Positions 6,401 to 12,101 of a DNA stretch of 12,101 nucleotides are shown here, in pieces. Each line of letters starts with the position of its first letter. The first letter of the stretch is position 1. Both the position numbers and the translations under genes were made by a program. The notes under the pieces were generated by a model. It searched no databases. It was not told the DNA's origin and worked only from the letters and a program-made list of their open reading frames with translations. Source of the stretch: Pseudomonadota bacterium. GTDB taxonomy: Bacteria > Desulfobacterota > Desulfovibrionia > Desulfovibrionales > Desulfovibrionaceae. The stretch covers positions 1 through 12,101 of the forward strand of contig JAEXGX010000133.1 in NCBI GenBank assembly GCA_023450535.1. Reading direction: 5' to 3'.

Positions 6401-7456
6401 ATGAGAAAGTTTATTCTATTTGCGTGTTCATTTTTATGCGTAGTGATAAATAGTAATGCTTATGCAAAAAACTATAATCTTCGTATGACGAGTAATATTT
6501 TTGAAACTCATTATGCCGTAATAAACGGTATCAAGCCGTGGATAGAAGATATAAAAAAATCAACAAATGGTCAGGTAAAAATACGCTATTTCAATCCAAA
6601 CACCATATGCCCCGAGGGTGATATATTCTCTTCTACGGAGAGTGGTATTGTGGATATAGGAGCTTCAAATACCTCGCGTAATCTTAATGAATTTCCTTTG
6701 CATGATATGTTCTCTTTGCCCATGCTGGTTGATGACGCTGTTTCAAATGGTATTTTGAGTTGGAGAATGTACAAGGAATTGCCAGAATTGCAGAAAGAAG
6801 TGGACGGAAAATTCAAGGTGCTGGGGTATCAGGGGTGCGGTGTGCTGCGTGTGGGCACTATAAATAAGCCCATCAAAACGCTTGAAGATCTCAAGGGCTT
6901 GCGCATTATTGCCATCAACAAGCCGATAGCGGATATGGTGAAGGCTCTTGGCGCAAATCCCATCATTGTTCCTTTCCCTGACGTATATATGGCCCTGGCT
7001 CGCAACCAGGCCGACGGCATGTTGTTTGCCCTTATTGCCGCTCCCTCTGTGAAAACTCAGGAATTCCTGCACCATGTAACTGAAATCGGGTTACAGTCCG
7101 AACTCCGCGTGTTCGGTATTAACCGTAACCTGTGGGACAGTTTTTCGCCGGAGATTCAAAAGGCGTTTGAAGAGAATTGTATGAGCGAGGAATTTGCAGC
7201 GCATATCTCCCGGCCCTTTGACGACGGTGACGAGATAGCTCGTGACGTGTTCAGAAAGGCTGGCGCAAAATTCTATACGCTTTCCGATGATGAGCGGATT
7301 CGTTGGAGGGAAAAGCTGATCCCGCTGCATCAGGCATGGGCAGACCGCATGGTCGAAAATGGATTCTGCTCCAGGGCTGAGGCAGACAGTTTACTGAAGC
7401 GTCTCATGGAACTTTCTACTCAAGTCAGACAGGAAAGGCCCGGTAAGGTCATATAA
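6401..7456 (+). CDS. TRAP transporter periplasmic solute-binding protein (system 2), atypical ligand site
   Basis: A 351-residue DctP-family protein and the binding subunit of the second TRAP system. Residues 1-22 are a signal peptide (MRKFILFACS, hydrophobic core, cleavage after AYA). Family marks are LEDLKGLRIIAINKP (161-175) and ANPIIVPFPDVYMALARNQADG (185-206). The usual ligand-binding Arg is absent: aligned to LKGIKMR of the system 1 protein, position 170 is Ile. R168 or K174 nearby might substitute. An in-frame ATG at 6380 exists, but 6401 is chosen because AGGGGG lies 4 nt before it and it starts a normal signal peptide. The first third of the gene is markedly AT-rich (about 35% GC at 6421-6720) compared with about 50% later, which suggests recombination or recent acquisition of the 5' part. 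The fused permease follows after 100 nt. Confidence 0.9.
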   Translation: MRKFILFACSFLCVVINSNAYAKNYNLRMTSNIFETHYAVINGIKPWIEDIKKSTNGQVKIRYFNPNTICPEGDIFSSTESGIVDIGASNTSRNLNEFPLHDMFSLPMLVDDAVSNGILSWRMYKELPELQKEVDGKFKVLGYQGCGVLRVGTINKPIKTLEDLKGLRIIAINKPIADMVKALGANPIIVPFPDVYMALARNQADGMLFALIAAPSVKTQEFLHHVTEIGLQSELRVFGINRNLWDSFSPEIQKAFEENCMSEEFAAHISRPFDDGDEIARDVFRKAGAKFYTLSDDERIRWREKLIPLHQAWADRMVENGFCSRAEADSLLKRLMELSTQVRQERPGKVI

Positions 7457-7480
7457 GCAGCCCGCTGGCGTTGTTTGTCT

Positions 7481-7516
7481 CTCCTTCCCTTCGGAGCACT
7501 GCCCGAGGGGAAGGAG
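7481..7516. terminator. Strong intercistronic hairpin between dctP and dctQM of system 2
   Basis: CTCCTTCCCTTCGG (7481-7494) pairs with CCGAGGGGAAGGAG (7503-7516) through 14 bp, including one G-T pair, around an 8-nt loop. There is no T tract, so it is more likely a 3'-end protection or partial attenuation element that favours the binding protein over the permease. It ends 40 nt before the permease start. Confidence 0.6.
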
Positions 7517-7556
7517 TTCAAGCCTGATTTCCCATAAAGAGATACAGGGGATTTCC

Positions 7557-9458
7557 ATGACTGACATTTTGGACAACACTGCAAATAAGCTTTCTGAACT
7601 GTCCAATCGGTTTAACCGGCTGTTATTCTATGTTTCCATTGTTTCCCTTCTGGCCATGTGCGCGCCTACTGTCATTGATGTGGCATGCAGGCTGGCATTT
7701 CATCGCTCCGTGCCAGGGGCCATAGAACTTGTGGAATTTTCTCTGGTTACTATGGTTTTTGCCGGTTTTGGGTATGTGCAGGACAAGCGTGCCCATATCC
7801 GCGTCACGTTGCTTACGGAACACCTGAATCCTGCTATCGGCAGGGTCATGGACATGGTAGCATGTATCTCGTCCTGTGTGCTGATTTGCCTTATGGCATG
7901 GTCACTCTTTAAACTCGGCTTGTCCCGCTTTGCCAGTAGTGAAGCCAGTCCTCAACTGGCAATTCCTCTTTATGGATTTACTTTTTTTGCCTGTTTGGGA
8001 CTGGTATTTCTGGCTTTTTCATTATTGGCCAACGCGATGGAGCTGATCGCGGCTTCCGCCAGGGAAAAGTCGAACTATCTGATACTCCTTGCTGTGATTA
8101 TCAGCGCCGGAATGGCGGCTCTTCCCTTTCTGTGCAGGGGAACCGCTTTTGCGGAAAATCTGTTCCTCTTCGGGCTTAGCGGAATGGCCTTCCTTATGGC
8201 GCTCATTTTACTCGGAGTGCCCATGGGGTATGCCATGACGCTCATTGGTTTTATCGGCATGATCGCCATTTATCCATCCTTGACTCCTCCTATGGAAATG
8301 CTGGGACGCGCCGCATACAGCACGTCCGCTACCTATGCGTTCAGCGTGGTTCCCATGTTCGTTCTCATGGGGGAACTTGCCAAACATAGCGGTATCAGCC
8401 GTGATTTATTCACGGCATGCAGCGTATGGCTGGGCCGGACACCGGGAGGCATGCTGGTGGCTTCCATAGGCGGATGCGCCGGTTTTGCCGCCGTAGCAGG
8501 AGACTCTATGGCCACGGCCGTCACCATGGGGTCAGTTGCCTTGCCGGAAATGAAAAAGAAGGGCTACGATTCTGCTACTGCTTGCGGTGCGCTTGCGGCG
8601 GGCGGCACGCTGGGCATTCTTATTCCGCCGAGCACGGGGTTCATCTTTTACGCACTGGTCACAGAAACCTCAATAGGACAGTTGTTTATGGCAGGTGTCG
8701 TGCCAGGTATAGTCTTGGCTTCGCTGTTCATAGCGTATGCCGTCATCATGGCGCTGCGCCATCCGGATCGGGCTCCTGCGGGGCAGCGTTACAGTATGGC
8801 GGAAAAGTTTCGCGCCAGTTCCGGCATTCTTCCCATGCTGGGACTTATCCTCTTGGTATTGGGGGGGATTCTCGCAGGCTGGTTCAGCCCGAATGAAGGC
8901 GGCGCTGTGGGAGCTGCCGGCACAATGCTTTATGCAGCAGTACGCCGGCGCTTGACCTGGACTACATTTATCGAATCCCTGCGATCGTCTGCTCAGATAA
9001 CCGCTACATGTCTGCTCATTCTTATCGGTGTAGGTCTGCTTGGTTATTTTTTTGCCGCTACAGGGCTACCGTATGAGCTGGCAGATATTGTGGTGGGATG
9101 GGATGCGAATAAGTATGTCATCCTGCTTGGCGTGGTGATTCTGTATCTTGTTCTGGGATGCATGCTGAGCGTTACTCCTATGATACTGCTTACGCTCCCT
9201 GCCATTTTTCCGTCCATTATCGCTTTGGGATTTGATCCTGTCTGGTTTGGCGTCTGTGTGGTCATTCTTATGGAATGCGGTCAGATTACGCCGCCTGTAG
9301 GTATCAATGTGTTTGCGATAAGCATCATGGTGCCGGATATCCCTATGGCGGACATATTCCGGCGTATCGTACCCTATTTTTTTCTCATGCTTTTCATGAT
9401 TGTCTTATTGGTACTTTTCCCGCAGCTCGCGCTATGGCTGCCCAGTGCGTTGTTTTAG
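7557..9458 (+). CDS. TRAP transporter fused permease, DctQM (system 2)
   Basis: A 633-residue inner-membrane fusion of DctQ (about 1-170) and DctM (about 195-633), forming the permease for the second binding protein. The Q part carries ELVEFSLVTMVFAGFGYVQ and the RAHIRVTLL stretch usual in DctQ. The M part carries AAVAGDSMATAVTMGSVALP, LGILIPPSTGFIFYALV and QITPPVGINVFAIS. Length and motifs indicate an intact transporter. The ATG has AGGGG 6 nt upstream. Sequence divergence from the system 1 permease at nearly every motif shows the two are not a recent duplication. A run of seven G lies at 8861-8867 in the coding sequence. The stop TAG (9456-9458) is the first base group of repeat family 1, copy 1. 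Confidence 0.93.
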   Translation: MTDILDNTANKLSELSNRFNRLLFYVSIVSLLAMCAPTVIDVACRLAFHRSVPGAIELVEFSLVTMVFAGFGYVQDKRAHIRVTLLTEHLNPAIGRVMDMVACISSCVLICLMAWSLFKLGLSRFASSEASPQLAIPLYGFTFFACLGLVFLAFSLLANAMELIAASAREKSNYLILLAVIISAGMAALPFLCRGTAFAENLFLFGLSGMAFLMALILLGVPMGYAMTLIGFIGMIAIYPSLTPPMEMLGRAAYSTSATYAFSVVPMFVLMGELAKHSGISRDLFTACSVWLGRTPGGMLVASIGGCAGFAAVAGDSMATAVTMGSVALPEMKKKGYDSATACGALAAGGTLGILIPPSTGFIFYALVTETSIGQLFMAGVVPGIVLASLFIAYAVIMALRHPDRAPAGQRYSMAEKFRASSGILPMLGLILLVLGGILAGWFSPNEGGAVGAAGTMLYAAVRRRLTWTTFIESLRSSAQITATCLLILIGVGLLGYFFAATGLPYELADIVVGWDANKYVILLGVVILYLVLGCMLSVTPMILLTLPAIFPSIIALGFDPVWFGVCVVILMECGQITPPVGINVFAISIMVPDIPMADIFRRIVPYFFLMLFMIVLLVLFPQLALWLPSALF

Positions 9459-9606
9459 AGCTATTTCACCTTTGAAATTGCTCATGGAGTCGAGTAAGGC
9501 GAGGCTCTACGCGGCGCTGGATCAACCGCAATTCATTTGCGGCGCTTAGCTCCGGCGGGGTGAAACCTGTGAGCCAAAACATCGTGCCCCGGCTCTGTAT
9601 AATTTC
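9456..9606 (+). repeat. Dispersed intergenic repeat, family 1, copy 1
   Basis: A 151-bp element starting in the permease stop codon. Block 1 is the hairpin GAGC-TATTTCA...TTTGAAAT-TGCTC (9458-9483), whose first G is the last base of TAG. Block 2 is CCGCAA-TTCAT-TTGCGG followed by CGCTTAGC (9526-9550). Block 3 is CCGGCGGGGTGAAACCTG (9552-9569), running on to TGTATAATTTC (9596-9606). All three blocks recur in the same order, reverse-complemented, at 11652-11908. It probably acts as a transcript 3'-end element. Its origin and mobility are unknown. Confidence 0.7.
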
Positions 9607-9636
9607 AAGGGTAAACATCCTAACATATTGATTTGA

Positions 9637-9656
9637 TTGAAATGTAATTATTTCAA
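9637..9656. promoter_or_regulatory. Inverted repeat upstream of the amidohydrolase gene
   Basis: TTGAAAT and ATTTCAA flank GTAATT in the AT-rich 80-bp stretch between the repeat and the gene. It could be an operator or a weak leader hairpin 30 nt before the start. No convincing -35/-10 pair was found beside it. Confidence 0.35.
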
Positions 9657-9686
9657 ACGCGAATTATTTTGAAAGGAAAATGTAAT

Positions 9687-10598
9687 ATGCGTCAGCTTGT
9701 TGATTTTCATGCACATCTTGGCGATGTTTTTACAGGGAAGAACGTTTCTTTCCGTACGGGGCTGGCCCGGCCGGAAGATATTGATGACTGCTTTGCGGAG
9801 AACGACCGTAAAGGATTTACCTATACGGCGCAGGGAAAACCCGCTGCGGAATTGCAGGAACGCATGGCCGCAGGGCAAAATCGTCTTCAGTACGCCACAT
9901 GCGAGAACATAGCGCGGACACTGGATATTGAAGGGGGGCTTTATTCTGTCCTTCTTCCCATTTATCCCTATACTTCCTTTGAGGAATATCTTGCTGCTTC
10001 ATATCTGGATTCCCGCTTTATTCCGTTTACAAGCATAGATTTTTCACGTGATCCGAAAGATGTGCTGGACAAGTTGCGTTCCGATATTGAAAAGGGAGCA
10101 AAAGGCCTCAAGCTTCATCCCGTTATCCAAAACAGGAGATTGCTGGAGCCTCTCGTCATGGAAGCGGTGGAGATTTTTGGCAAGGCAGGACTGCCCGTCA
10201 TTTCCCATGTGGGGAAGAGCAACTACTATCTGCATGCTCAGGAAGCTCAATATCCTATATCTGTTGAATTTGGCGCTTTAGAAGACTTTGTCGAACTGGC
10301 CCGGACCTTTCCGGAATATGATCTTGTTGCAGCGCACTGTTGCCGCAATTGTCCATCACAGCTTGCAAAGATGACAAAAGGACTCAATCATGTATATGCC
10401 GATACAACGTTTGCGGGAGCGGAGCAGGTCAGGGAAGCCATAATTATGCTCGGAGAAGATAAATTACTTTTTGGCACGGATTATCCCTTTTCAGATATGC
10501 ATTATGCGGCTCTTCAGGTCGAACTTGCCTTAGGCAGGGATACTCTCGCTGCCCATAAAGTTTTTAGTGGTAATGCAATGCAGTTATTGAATTTGTAA
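9687..10598 (+). CDS. Metal-dependent hydrolase/decarboxylase, amidohydrolase-2 family (COG2159-like)
   Basis: A 303-residue cytosolic TIM-barrel enzyme of the amidohydrolase-related family, which includes ACMSD and resorcylate-type decarboxylases, lactonases and hydrolases. Metal-ligand candidates occur in family order: H8 and H10 (VDFHAHLG), K142/H144 (KGLKLHP), H174 (VISHVG), H217 (AAHCC) and D265 (LLFGTDYPF). There is no signal peptide. H217 is followed by a CCRNC cluster (C218, C219, C222), unlike the small residues more usual there. A TTG at 9669 would add six residues, but the ATG at 9687 starts directly at the first barrel strand and has an AAAGGA-type ribosome site about 9 nt before it. 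It lies between the system 2 permease and a beta-hydroxyacid dehydrogenase, which suggests it acts on the imported compound or a derivative. Reaction and substrate are unknown. Confidence 0.85.
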   Translation: MRQLVDFHAHLGDVFTGKNVSFRTGLARPEDIDDCFAENDRKGFTYTAQGKPAAELQERMAAGQNRLQYATCENIARTLDIEGGLYSVLLPIYPYTSFEEYLAASYLDSRFIPFTSIDFSRDPKDVLDKLRSDIEKGAKGLKLHPVIQNRRLLEPLVMEAVEIFGKAGLPVISHVGKSNYYLHAQEAQYPISVEFGALEDFVELARTFPEYDLVAAHCCRNCPSQLAKMTKGLNHVYADTTFAGAEQVREAIIMLGEDKLLFGTDYPFSDMHYAALQVELALGRDTLAAHKVFSGNAMQLLNL

Positions 10599-10657
10599 CA
10601 GTATGATTTTAATGGTAAAATGCTCCAGAAAGCTTTATAATTCTTGAGGAGAACGAC

Positions 10658-11518
10658 ATGGCGGAAATCGCATTTTTCGGACTCGGAACCATGGGAACGC
10701 CCATTGCGAAAAATCTGCTCAGGGCCGGACACAGGCTGCACGTCATGGTCTATCATGGCCTTGAGGACGGCCCGCGGGAAGTGCAAAAGCACGGTGCAAT
10801 CATCGACGAGCGATTGGAGGATATGGTGGGGAACGCGGATTTCATCATCAGCGTCGTGCCCAACGATGATTCCGTACGTGAAATATATATGAACGAGGCC
10901 ATGCACGCGGCGGTGAAGGACGGCGCGATCATCATTGAGATGACGTCCTGCTCGCCCGAAACGGTACGTGAAGTGGAGGCATATTATGCCGATCGCGGAG
11001 TACAGGTCATTGACGCTCCTATGACCGGAGCCTTGCCCAAGGCCGTTGACGGCACGCTGACCATCATGGGTGCAGGCGATCCGGAGGCATTCAGGGCGGC
11101 GGAAAACGTGTTCGCCCCCCTTGCGGAAAAAGTTTATCAGCTCGGCAGAGTGGGCAACGGCAAGTTGATCAAGGCCATGACCAACCTGCTGGGCGCAATC
11201 AACCTTGCCGCCGTTGGCGAGTTTTATCGCTTCGCCAGAGCGGAGGGACTGGAAATGGAACAGCTTGCGGACGTGGTGATGGCCAGCGCGGGCGGTTCCA
11301 CCCAGTTTGCCCGCAACTTTGGCAAAATGGTGGCGCACAACTATACCTCCACCTTCGCGCTCAGCCTGCTGCGCAAAGACATGGGCATCGCTCTGGATTG
11401 CGCCGTCAGAGCAGGGGGGGGGCTGTCCATGCCCCTGGCCGAGTGCGCGTACGAGCTGTACAAAAAGGCGTCTGTCTTTGACCGTGAAGATTGCAGCGCT
11501 ATCGCCAAGGTGGAGTAG
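10658..11518 (+). CDS. Beta-hydroxyacid dehydrogenase, 3-hydroxyisobutyrate/tartronate-semialdehyde reductase family
   Basis: A 286-residue NAD(P)-dependent oxidoreductase of the family containing 3-hydroxyisobutyrate dehydrogenase, GarR/GlxR and sulfolactaldehyde reductase YihU. The Rossmann motif GLGTMG is at 8-13. The substrate loop DAPMTG is at 119-124 (usually DAPVSG). The catalytic Lys is K172 in GNGKLIKAMTN, with N176, and the family KD pair is at 240-241 (LLRKDMGIALD). Where the cofactor-discriminating residues follow strand 2, it reads VMVYHG rather than an NRT or acidic pattern, so NAD versus NADP is unclear. It has AGGAG 6 nt before the ATG and follows the amidohydrolase gene by 59 nt, so they are likely one operon. 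Nine consecutive G (11414-11422) encode Gly-Gly-Gly near the C-terminus and could slip. Probable role: reduction or oxidation of a C3-C4 hydroxyacid or semialdehyde. The exact substrate is unknown. Confidence 0.92.
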   Translation: MAEIAFFGLGTMGTPIAKNLLRAGHRLHVMVYHGLEDGPREVQKHGAIIDERLEDMVGNADFIISVVPNDDSVREIYMNEAMHAAVKDGAIIIEMTSCSPETVREVEAYYADRGVQVIDAPMTGALPKAVDGTLTIMGAGDPEAFRAAENVFAPLAEKVYQLGRVGNGKLIKAMTNLLGAINLAAVGEFYRFARAEGLEMEQLADVVMASAGGSTQFARNFGKMVAHNYTSTFALSLLRKDMGIALDCAVRAGGGLSMPLAECAYELYKKASVFDREDCSAIAKVE

Positions 11519-11574
11519 GCTTTGTTCCGTATGGCTGACATATTTCGCTGCGTGGTCCTTTTGAAAGTCTGAAC

Positions 11575-11616
11575 GCAAAGGTTCCCGGTGCGGTATACGC
11601 CGCCGGGAACCTTTGC
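11575..11616. terminator. Terminator-like palindrome after the dehydrogenase
   Basis: GCAAAGGTTCCCGG (11575-11588) and CCGGGAACCTTTGC (11603-11616) form a perfect 14-bp stem, with possible further pairing inside the 14-nt loop (GCG/CGC). The flanking A and T bases sit inside the stem and no long T run follows. It lies 56 nt after the stop and probably ends the system 2 operon transcript. Confidence 0.7.
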
Positions 11617-11651
11617 TGTACAGTAAGCTGCTCTAGAGGCTGTTCAGTATT

Positions 11652-11908
11652 GGAATTGTACACGCGGAGACCCGACATTCTGGTCCGCAGGTTTCACGCC
11701 GCCGGGGCTTGTTCTGCTGGCCATGTCAGTATGCCCTTCGGGGGGCTACGCCGCACAAGTGAATGCGGCTATTGCAGAATGGTGGTGGGCTTCAAGGCGT
11801 TTTTAGCGGTTGGCGTGAAACGCCTTACGGATAAAGAGAACAGAGAAGAGTTTCGCACCCGCGTGATTTTGGCAACTCCACGGAGCATTTCAAAGTTGAA
11901 ATGCTCTA
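11652..11908 (-). repeat. Dispersed intergenic repeat, family 1, copy 2
   Basis: Read on the minus strand, this 257-bp element begins in the TAG stop (11908-11906) of the leftward gene. The hairpin GAGCATTTCAA/TTGAAATGCTC (11906-11883) comes first, then CCGCA...TGCGG plus CG-TAGC (about 11768-11745), then CCGGCGGCGTGAAACCTG (11705-11688), ending TGTACAATTCC (11662-11652). The blocks match copy 1 (17/18 for the CCGGCGG block), with two extra inserts. One insert carries its own hairpin, AAGGCGTTT/AAACGCCTT (11794-11826). The + strand is open for 94 codons from 11650, but this is treated as repeat-derived, not as a gene. Confidence 0.7.
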
Positions 11909-12101
11909 ACTGTCAGCATGAGCGATCACCGTGATCCGGCAGGCCTGCGGCGAACAGAACACAAGCCCCCGGAAAAAGATCCGGCAAAGCCTTCCATCCT
12001 TGCGCCGAATCTGAAAATTCCCTTCATAAGACTGGGTATCTGTCCCCAAAAGTGCTTGCAGTCGTCTTGCTGATTCGGGTTTGTCCTGTTCGCAGATAAT
12101 C
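11906..12101 (-). CDS. PAS-domain protein, 3' end only
   Basis: The last 64 codons of a leftward gene that enters at the right edge (frame read from 12100). The residues EQDKPESARRLQALLG, then SYEGNFQIRRKDGRLCRIFF, then a short strand ITVIAHADS resemble the second half of a PAS fold with its PAC motif (D/E-rich helix, YEGEFRIRRKDG, closing beta strands). The protein stops right after the PAS/PAC segment, so no output domain lies C-terminal to it. Any kinase, cyclase or transport part would be upstream, outside the window. It probably belongs to a sensor or signalling protein. Premature truncation by the adjoining repeat is possible, because the stop codon is shared with repeat family 1. Too little is visible to name it. 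Confidence 0.6.
   Translation of the reverse strand, partial: IICEQDKPESARRLQALLGTDTQSYEGNFQIRRKDGRLCRIFFRGLVFCSPQACRITVIAHADS

Noticed and set aside
4138..9458. The two TRAP systems as a tandem duplication
   Set aside because: The binding proteins and permeases differ at almost every motif and in flanking regulation, so they are separate lineages.
9456..9606. CRISPR or tandem array from the recurring ATTTCA/TGAAAT words
   Set aside because: There is no regular unit-spacer periodicity. The words belong to one hairpin and its diverged copy elsewhere.
10514..11578. Long minus-strand frame (about 354 codons) over the dehydrogenase
   Set aside because: It is antisense to a gene with intact Rossmann and catalytic motifs. 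No domain is seen in the product.
11650..11934. 94-codon plus-strand frame after the dehydrogenase
   Set aside because: It coincides with repeat family 1 copy 2 and runs into the opposite-strand PAS gene. The homologous segment of copy 1 has stop codons, so it is better explained as a repeat than as a gene.

Overview
The window looks like chromosomal DNA of a Gram-negative anaerobe. My best guess is a Desulfovibrionaceae-type bacterium (Desulfovibrio or Bilophila-like). The reasons are the combination of a glycyl-radical-enzyme activase, an AcoR-type sigma-54 activator, two fused TRAP transporters, a moderately high GC content and many palindromic intergenic repeats. This placement is an inference from gene content, not a database match.

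Layout. Positions 1-534 hold the 3' part of a radical-SAM glycyl-radical-enzyme activase (+). It converges on a sigma-54-dependent transcription activator (660-2618, -), with a hairpin-rich terminator zone between them. A 253-bp divergent control region (2619-2871) carries a probable sigma-70 promoter for the activator, a TGT-N10-ACA palindrome, an IHF-like site and a perfect-consensus sigma-54 promoter facing right. That promoter drives TRAP system 1: a periplasmic binding protein (2872-3867), a 270-nt highly structured spacer, and a fused DctQM permease (4138-5979).

A 421-bp AT-rich gap follows, with a candidate promoter and operator and a very strong Shine-Dalgarno sequence that lacks a standard start codon. 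TRAP system 2 comes next: a binding protein lacking the usual ligand Arg (6401-7456), a strong intercistronic hairpin, and a fused DctQM permease (7557-9458). Then come a metal-dependent amidohydrolase-2 family enzyme (9687-10598) and a beta-hydroxyacid dehydrogenase (10658-11518). The window ends with a terminator-like palindrome and the 3' end of a leftward PAS-domain protein (from 11906).

How they may work together. The left half looks like a sigma-54-induced uptake unit next to a glycyl-radical catabolic locus whose main enzyme lies left of the window. The right half looks like a self-contained catabolic operon: import by TRAP 2, hydrolysis or C-C cleavage by the amidohydrolase-like enzyme, then NAD(P)-dependent oxidation or reduction of a beta-hydroxyacid. 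The substrates cannot be read from the sequence.

The least expected structure is a dispersed intergenic repeat. Two diverged copies (9456-9606 and 11652-11908) lie in opposite orientations, and each begins inside the TAG stop codon of an unrelated gene. A second family of paired hairpins occurs at 557-597 and 4036-4083.
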